From positions 63,793,660 to 63,857,659 of the forward strand of contig NC_092793.1 of assembly GCF_918797505.1 (NCBI RefSeq): DNA of 64,000 nucleotides. The letters are read 5' to 3'. The notes below the pieces were generated by a model, which was not told the origin of the DNA, ran no database searches, and saw only the letters and a list, made by a program, of their open reading frames with translations. This stretch comes from Bemisia tabaci (taxonomy: Eukaryota > Arthropoda > Insecta > Hemiptera > Aleyrodidae). Positions 58,539 to 64,000 of the stretch are shown here, piece after piece (positions within the stretch are counted from its first letter, which is position 1; every line of letters begins with the position of its first letter). A program made the translations under genes and the position numbers.

Positions 58539-58558
58539 TGGTCCCTCGGGCCGGATCC
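58539..58558 (+). other. probable BEL/Pao primer-binding site
   Basis: TGGTCCCTCGGGCCGGATCC begins with TGG, complementary to the CCA end of a tRNA, and resembles the TTGGTCC(T/C)TCG(A/G)xCCGGA sites found just after the left LTR of insect BEL/Pao elements. It lies 345 bp before the gag start. I could not find a matching LTR upstream or downstream. Confidence 0.5.
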
Positions 58559-58902
58559 AGTTTCTAGTATAAAAATCTTTAATGCTCGAAACCGGAATAG
58601 AGTGCGAACAGTCCTTAGGATTACGTCCACTTAATTAACCTGTCACAGCCTTCATTTCAAATCCTAGTGCAGCAGCAAAATATCTATGTTGAACTAGGTC
58701 CTTAACCTTAGAAAATCCTGACGAAGCTTTACGACCGTAAAGTATACCAGGTTCTGAACTTTCGAAAAATCCTAGTACAGTTGCGCTTTAGTAGTCAAAC
58801 CAGGTATAATTCAGATTGACATTCCTAAAATAACGTTTGCTCTTTATCTCGAATTATTTAACCTCTTATTCATAACCTTTCATTTTCTCTTCCTTATTTG
58901 AA

Positions 58903-60276
58903 ATGTCGTCCGACGACGAAAATAATGAGGCTCATCTGAACCATGATAATCATGATAACAATGACCAACATGATGATCAGAACCACAACGACAATGCAAA
59001 TGCAGGGGATTTGCAAGGGGTATCCATGCTTGCCAAATTGGCAAACCTCTGCAAACTCGCCCGGAACACACGCGATGCTTTCCGGCAGGTGCCGGACGAG
59101 GATGACATAGGAGCCTTCTCTCCTTCATTCAAAAGGCTGGAAAAGTATTGCGAGCGTTTCGAAACGCTAATGGATGAAGCTATCGAGTTTTCGGTTGCTC
59201 ACCCCGATTCACCGTTAGAAGCAGATAGAATTCAAGTCGAATCTGAGCAACTTACGCGGGAAGCTCTAACTGAATATCTCAAGCGATCAAAAAGAAATGA
59301 TACTTCTAAACAACAAGATGCCCCTGAATTTCAGACGATGATCAATCAGACAATGTTAAACACAGCCTTCAGCGGTTTTAACCCAAAAATTCGCTTGCCA
59401 AAATTAGAGTTAACCCACTTTTCAGGTCAAATTGAAAATTGGCGAACATATTACAATTTATTCCTGGCATCTGTACATAATTCACCTCATCTAAAAGAAG
59501 TTGAAAAATTTCAATATCTCTTAGGTAACCTGCACGGTGAAGCCCTCGATCTAATTAAGAGCCTTGATATAACCACCGAAAATTATACGGTGGCTTGGAA
59601 TCTCCTTTGCAAGAGGTATCAGTCCACCAGAGGGCATATTTTCTTTCATTTTGCAGGGTTGCTAGATCTCCCGGAAATTGAAGAAAATAAGCAAGTACAT
59701 TCTTTGCTCGCCAAAGTGCGAGAGCATCCTCAGGCTCTGAATGCTTTGGATCACGCTACAGCCACCTTCGACGGTGTGCTTGTCACCATTCTTTCCAGAA
59801 AAATATCACTAATACTGTGGCAACGATTAGAGGATCACCGCCGCAGCAACAAGGACTATCCAAAGTTGGAGGATATTATTTCCTTCCTGGAGAAAGAGGC
59901 TGCATACGCTGACGATCTAGTAACATCAAGAAAGGAGAATAAAGATGCTCAATCAACTTCAAATAAAAATGCTCCGAATAATTCGTCAAATAAAAATTCA
60001 ATCAAGGCTCTGGTCACCAGCACAAAGGACGATAAGTCTGAGAACTCTTCTGGACAAAGACAGCGCAGTCCTGCCCCTTGCATGCTGTGCTCAGAACCTC
60101 ACCCGCTTTATAGGTACTTAAAATTTAGAGACATGCCATTTGTTCAAAGGTTCGAGCTTGTAAAAGCCCGTAAACTTTGTGAGCGCTGTCTTAGCGGCAT
60201 GCATATGCCCGCAAAATGCAACAAAGATTTTCGCTGTATTGCTTGTAACGAGCCACACAATTCTAGGTGGCGGTAG
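58903..60276 (+). CDS. BEL/Pao retrotransposon Gag, 457 codons
   Basis: The N-terminus is His/Asp/Asn-rich (residues 10-36). Residues about 160-310 are the BEL/Pao gag core known as DUF1759 (IRLPKLELTHFSGQIENW, FQYLLGNLHGEALDLI, LLCKRYQSTRGHI). A three-part zinc-knuckle region follows: C393/C396/H400, C426-x2-C429-x4-H434-x4-C439, C445/C448/H452. In relatives the frame would continue into protease; here it stops at 60274 right after PHNSRWR, and the next 200 bp are out of frame and stop-containing. Gag is therefore an open but isolated frame. It lies inside the large intron of the CREB3-like gene, on the opposite strand. Confidence 0.88.
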   Translation: MSSDDENNEAHLNHDNHDNNDQHDDQNHNDNANAGDLQGVSMLAKLANLCKLARNTRDAFRQVPDEDDIGAFSPSFKRLEKYCERFETLMDEAIEFSVAHPDSPLEADRIQVESEQLTREALTEYLKRSKRNDTSKQQDAPEFQTMINQTMLNTAFSGFNPKIRLPKLELTHFSGQIENWRTYYNLFLASVHNSPHLKEVEKFQYLLGNLHGEALDLIKSLDITTENYTVAWNLLCKRYQSTRGHIFFHFAGLLDLPEIEENKQVHSLLAKVREHPQALNALDHATATFDGVLVTILSRKISLILWQRLEDHRRSNKDYPKLEDIISFLEKEAAYADDLVTSRKENKDAQSTSNKNAPNNSSNKNSIKALVTSTKDDKSENSSGQRQRSPAPCMLCSEPHPLYRYLKFRDMPFVQRFELVKARKLCERCLSGMHMPAKCNKDFRCIACNEPHNSRWR

Positions 60277-60485
60277 CCACCCCGGCCCAATCCTAAAAAA
60301 TTCCCCCTAAAATGACAAGACCAAAAAAAAAACCGACGGGTGGCTGCTGCCTAACCAGTTATACACGAAGAAACGAGATCAGGCTTTTCTGCATACATGG
60401 TTACACCCCCGTCCACCTACCCCGACAACTGCCGAAAAACCGAAAAGTTCAGTAACCATGGTCGGCGAGATCTCCCGACCCGATC

Positions 60486-61454
60486 TTGTTGGCCACTGAT
60501 CAGGTCGAAGTTTCGTCTTCAAGGAAAGCAACAATGCTAAGAGGCATCCTTGATTTAGGATCGCAAACAACGATAATTGTGACCAAATGCGCAAGGGCCC
60601 TTCAATGCAGTATTGATCCTAACCTTAATCCGGTGAACGGGATAGCTGGCTATCCTGTTCAGATTCGCGGCATCACCAAAATTAATCTCAAGCACCACGG
60701 TAAAATATTGATTCGAGATCAGTTTGTAAATGTCATAGACAAAATTTCCAGCCCGACTCCATCCGCGCCAATGTCACCGGAAGTCCGTTACCGCCTTGCG
60801 GGCTATCCTTTGGCGGATCCTGATTTTGACAAGGTGAATGCACCTGTTGAAATTTTAATAGGTCTTGATATTTTACCGCAACTCTTGTGCGGTGAAACAA
60901 TCTCTCTCGGTCCCGGTTTTCCTACTGCCCTGAAAACCAAACTGGGATACGCCGTGATGGGAATAGCTCCGGCCACAGAGCCTTCTCAAGTTCTAATCTC
61001 GACTATCAACCATCAAAAAATTCACGCTCCGCACCGATGCCCTCTGTGCTTGAAGAATCATGGAGTCAATCGTTGCTTGCGATTTCGTAAAATCCAACGC
61101 ACCCAAAATTTTTTAATAATTCAATCAAAAGGATTATGCGTAAGCTGCCTGAGTGATAATCATGAAAAATTTGAGTGCAATTTGGCAACCTCGTGCAAAA
61201 TTAATAATCAGGGTCACAACACTTTGCTTCGTGATCCCACGATATTTGGAGTCTCGTCTCCCGTATCGGCAATGGCGCACCTTATCAATGAACTCGAAAC
61301 CGAACACCGCGCTCTTCGCGGCTGCTCAGTGGAAGAACCCTATGCCTATGCGGACACAGCCGCCGCTAATTTAGTGGCCGTCAAAAATGCGCTTACTTGG
61401 CAAAACCAACCCGTCAACTATTATGATCAAAAGGTCTCACAACTAAAACAGTAG
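60486..61454 (+). pseudogene. BEL/Pao protease (DUF1758) followed by a second zinc-knuckle module
   Basis: LATDQVEVSSSRKATMLRGI leads to the aspartic protease motif ILDLGSQTTII (catalytic D23), followed by VEILIGLDILPQLLCGETI and KLGYAVMGIAPA, the usual DUF1758 retropepsin landmarks. Instead of reverse transcriptase it then has CPLCLKNHGVNRC (C185, C188, H192, C197), CVSCLSDNHEKFEC (C218, C221, H226, C231) and C237...H244, a module like the gag zinc knuckle, and ends VSQLKQ at 61454. No reverse transcriptase, RNase H or integrase is present. It is separated from gag by a frame change (about 60277-60485). There is no ATG at 60486 (TTG), so it would be expressed only by frameshifting or is dead. 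Confidence 0.8.
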
Positions 61455-61938
61455 ATTAGCAGCACATCCCAGTTACTCACTGGCGTAGCGCCTGCAAAAC
61501 GAGAAACACCTCCCTCATTGCAAAAAGACGAGAGTACCACGTTTACGGTCCTTGGCATACAGTGGCTGCTCTCAGAGGGAAGAAACACCGAAATTGAGAC
61601 TTAAAAGATCCAATTTCAGTCTCGGTCCATTTCGATAAAATGTAAATTCTTCTCGTCAACCACTCGAAATTTTCATGTTTAGAAAATCATCTGACAAAAC
61701 AGCCTTTTTAGGCCGTAAAATTTTCCTAATCTTTATATTTTTTGTTTTTCTTGGCTTCGACTTCACGTTTGCCAAACCGTCTATCCCATATTCAGTTTTA
61801 TGTTTTACTTTCTAAGGCTCCAACCAGCCACATTGTCTTTAATTTATTGGTTTTACTTTTTCTCATTATTAATTTTTCTCCCGATCTTCAGCCCCTTGCA
61901 AGCCAAGAATTTTCTCTCAGCATCTGCTGACAACATCT
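61455..61938. other. retroelement 3' flank, unassigned
   Basis: Follows the broken BEL/Pao frame. A short frame near 61500 (LLTGVAPAKRETPP-like) may still belong to it. No LTR was identified. Confidence 0.4.
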
Positions 61939-62516
61939 TTAGCGGACTTACCCCGGCTCTTACCGCAGCCACCAAAAAACCTTTATTAGCGGACTTACCC
62001 CGGCTCTTACCGCGGCCACCAAAAACCTTCAGCGGACTTACCCCGGCTCTTACCGCGGCCACCAAAAACCTTCAGCGGACTTACCCCGGCTCTTACCGCG
62101 GCCACCAAAACCTTTCCTCAGCGGACTTACCCCGGCTTTTACCGCGGCCACCAAACCAAAACCTTCCTTTTAGCGGACTTACCCCGGCTCTTACCGCGGC
62201 CAAAAAACTCCCTTACTTTTTGTCGCTGCAAACTTAGCGTCCAGATGCAACCACTTCTCATAGCGGACTTACCCTGGCTCTTACCGCGGCCAAAAAACTC
62301 CCTTACTCTTGGTCGCTGCAAACCCAGCGCCCAGATGCAACCACTTCTCATAGCGGACTTACCCCGGCTCTTACCGCGGTCACCCAACCTTTCTCTCAGC
62401 GGACTTACCCCGGCTCTTACCGCGGCCAAAACTCCCTTGCTCTTTGTCGCTGCAAACCCAGCACCCAGATGCAACCACTTCTCACACCGGACTTACCCCG
62501 GCTCTTACCGCGGCCA
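61939..62516. repeat. GC-rich minisatellite, 10 units; 20 splice-donor-like words on the minus strand
   Basis: The core AGCGGACTTACCCCGGCTCT followed by TACCGCGGCC starts at 61941, 61988, 62031, 62074, 62120, 62172, 62262, 62352, 62398 and 62486. Spacing is 43-52 bp, with a longer 88-90-bp form in which a TCGCTGCAAACCCAGCGCCC segment is included. On the minus strand, which is the sense strand of the host gene, every unit reads CGGTAAGAGCCGGGGTAAGT: ten GGTAAGT and nine GGTAAGA (the unit at 62120 has GGTAAAA). All three plus-strand frames are open through parts of it only because of the repeat. Confidence 0.93.
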
Positions 62517-63813
62517 AATCAAGACCTCTTCGCAAGTTTTTTCAGGCTCTCTGCAGCCATTACCTTTCTCTCAGTAGTCTTTAAATCTTACTCAGCTCTC
62601 GACTGCTAACAACAAATTATCCTCGTCAATCGACCCCGAGAATATTAATCTCGGCGATACTTTCCAGTCATGGAGAATGACATACTACCGTTGTAAATAA
62701 ATAATCAATACTTACTGGTAATTTATGGCAATAATTATTTCAACTCACTACTTTAACTTTTAATTTCCCTATACTTAATATTACTTTATTACCTTAAATT
62801 ATCTTCGCATTAAATTTTACTAAAGATTTATTATCCAATCATGACCTCATTTAATTATCTAGGTATTACTTCGGTCACATTAATTATTCGTAGAATATTA
62901 CTCTCTGTAAGATAAATACAATGTAAATAATATTTTGATATCTCCTATTAATTTTCCCACCCAAAACCCACCCCACCTATGTGGCGATTTACTTCACACA
63001 CATGTGGAATGCATAATAGCTTCACGCAGTTTTAACAACATTGCACGGGACGACATTTGATTTCGAACGAACTTACGTTGGTTCAACCCTCGGAGTATGT
63101 TCGATCCCAATCGAACAGACTTAGAACAATTTTAGGAAATTTTGTAGCACACATTTTTACCCCCCCCCCCTTCACTCTTGAAGGTCTTCTCATTTTTTCG
63201 ATATTATTTAACCACCCATTCCTTTTATATACTCCTAGAAATAAGTTTAAATTCATTATTCAGCATCATTCAAAATTTCATTGTTTCCAAGTATCCTGGA
63301 ACCTTCAGTAGCACTCGAACTTGCTATTCTGAGAGGAGCAGGCATCAATTTGCCACTTTTTTGTTTTCGCGACGCCAAGCGGACAGAATTCGTCCTTGAG
63401 TGAAGCCTTTTGGACTAATCCTAGGACCCCATGTTTTAAAGTTATGTTATTAGATATTTTTATCAGTATTTTATCATTAGATATTAGGTTAAAAATGATT
63501 TTGGCCAAATCTTGATTAATACCGATTTGAATATTGTCCTTGTCGACCACGCAGCCGCGCGAAAAACCGCGGAAGTACAATGCAGTTCCGCGGGAACTCT
63601 TGCGACAATTTACAGGTGAACAGATCACGGGCGGGTGTTCGAGTTATAATTCTTGAGACGCAACAAAAGGTCAAGTGGCAAAAAACCCCATCAAAATCGG
63701 AGCTACCGTTAAGAATTTATCGACAAACATAGATTTCATTTTCAGAATCATATATTACTAAGCAAAATTAAGATTAAGATTGAAATTAATGATAGAAGAT
63801 ACTGAGTCTTTAC
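62517..63813 (-). other. CREB3-like gene intron, 5' part
   Basis: AT-rich DNA from the minisatellite to the donor GTAAAG (minus strand) at 63813. A TGGAGAATGACATACTACCG stretch at 62670 could be the start of a BEL-type LTR, but no second copy was found. The open frames here have no recognisable domain. Confidence 0.5.
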
Positions 63814-64000
63814 CTTTCTTCAAGGGCATCGACATATTCCTTCTTGCGCTTCCTGGAATCCTGCGCAGAAATTTTGTTCCTTATTTTCCGTCGAATTCTC
63901 TTCAATTCTCGTTCTTCTTGTTTTGTTAACGGATAGTGGGTGGGTAGAGCAATGCCTTCTTTTTCCATAAGTCTTTTTTCTTCAGCTGTTGACACGTCCA
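63814..64000 (-). CDS. CREB3/Luman-like factor, bZIP basic-region exon (5' partial)
   Basis: It reads [20 protein letters not shown] then [20 protein letters not shown] and [20 protein letters not shown], ending at a GTAAAG donor in phase 2 (AG of arginine). EEKRLxEKEG, PLTKxEExxLKRxRRKIRNK and SAQxSRxKKKxYVxxLExR are the extended basic region shared by CREB3-class factors, closest in wording to CREB3/Luman; insects also have CrebA, so the paralogue is not certain. This region binds CRE-like DNA. The exon is cut by the window edge; upstream activation-domain exons lie beyond 64000. The next exon is 7.9 kb away, across the retroelements and minisatellite. Confidence 0.92.

Noticed and set aside
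61800..62577. Open frames of 110-145 codons through the minisatellite on both strands
   Set aside because: They translate a tandem repeat in which several frames happen to lack stops; no evidence of a gene.
62670..63300. Possible BEL/Pao right LTR starting TGGAGAATGACATACTACCG
   Set aside because: No matching left copy near the primer-binding site at 58539, and the expected shared end before that site is absent.
1..64000. CRISPR arrays, operons, ribosome-binding sites, rRNA genes
   Set aside because: The window is clearly eukaryotic with spliced genes; none of these were seen.

Overview
The window is eukaryotic nuclear DNA, AT-rich, with split genes, canonical GT/AG introns and very dense mobile elements. 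Two conserved genes place it in an animal and most probably an insect: the 3' end of calcineurin A (plus strand, exons at 4989-5073, 8755-8852 and 15047-15240) and the bZIP-to-C-terminus part of a CREB3/Luman-type membrane transcription factor (minus strand, exons at 63814-64000, 55603-55865 and 53696-54105). The genes converge. The repeat style and the CREB3 sequence suggest a hemipteran such as a whitefly, but that is inference and no species is claimed.

Layout. 1-4988: presumed upstream calcineurin intron with a degenerate foldback element (1238-2872) carrying a hammerhead-like motif. 4989-16330: calcineurin exons; the two introns hold three large inverted repeats (about 5600-7600, 9023-10660, 11243-13085), a hairpin MITE and a non-LTR reverse-transcriptase remnant. 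17335-19589: a complete Mutator-like (MULE) DNA transposon with an open 499-codon FLYWCH/MULE transposase, terminal inverted repeats and a perfect 9-bp target duplication. 19590-28356: AT-rich DNA without recognisable genes apart from one short exon-like stretch and a small MITE. 28357-52578: a mosaic of nested foldbacks and MITEs, including two elements with matching CCC(W)AGTAGCA ends, word-repeat-filled subterminal regions and internal tRNA-like sequences (28357-30406 and 41769-42887), and a foldback (45856-49184) enclosing a frameshifted copy of an uncharacterised protein family. 53696-64000: the CREB3-like gene; its large intron (55866-63813) holds a decayed non-LTR endonuclease/ORF2 fragment, a broken BEL/Pao gag-protease region lacking reverse transcriptase, and a GC-rich minisatellite that, on the strand of the host gene, is an array of about 20 splice-donor-like words.

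How things work together. Calcineurin A is the catalytic subunit of the Ca2+/calmodulin-dependent phosphatase; CREB3-type factors are ER-anchored and released by S1P/S2P cleavage. There is no operon logic here. The main theme is transposable-element architecture and its likely effect on host pre-mRNAs: long intronic hairpins in calcineurin and a donor-like array in the CREB3 intron. The stretch between the two genes (16.3-53.7 kb) contains no gene I can support with confidence. Exon boundaries were inferred from splice consensus, reading phase and family recognition; no alignment was run.
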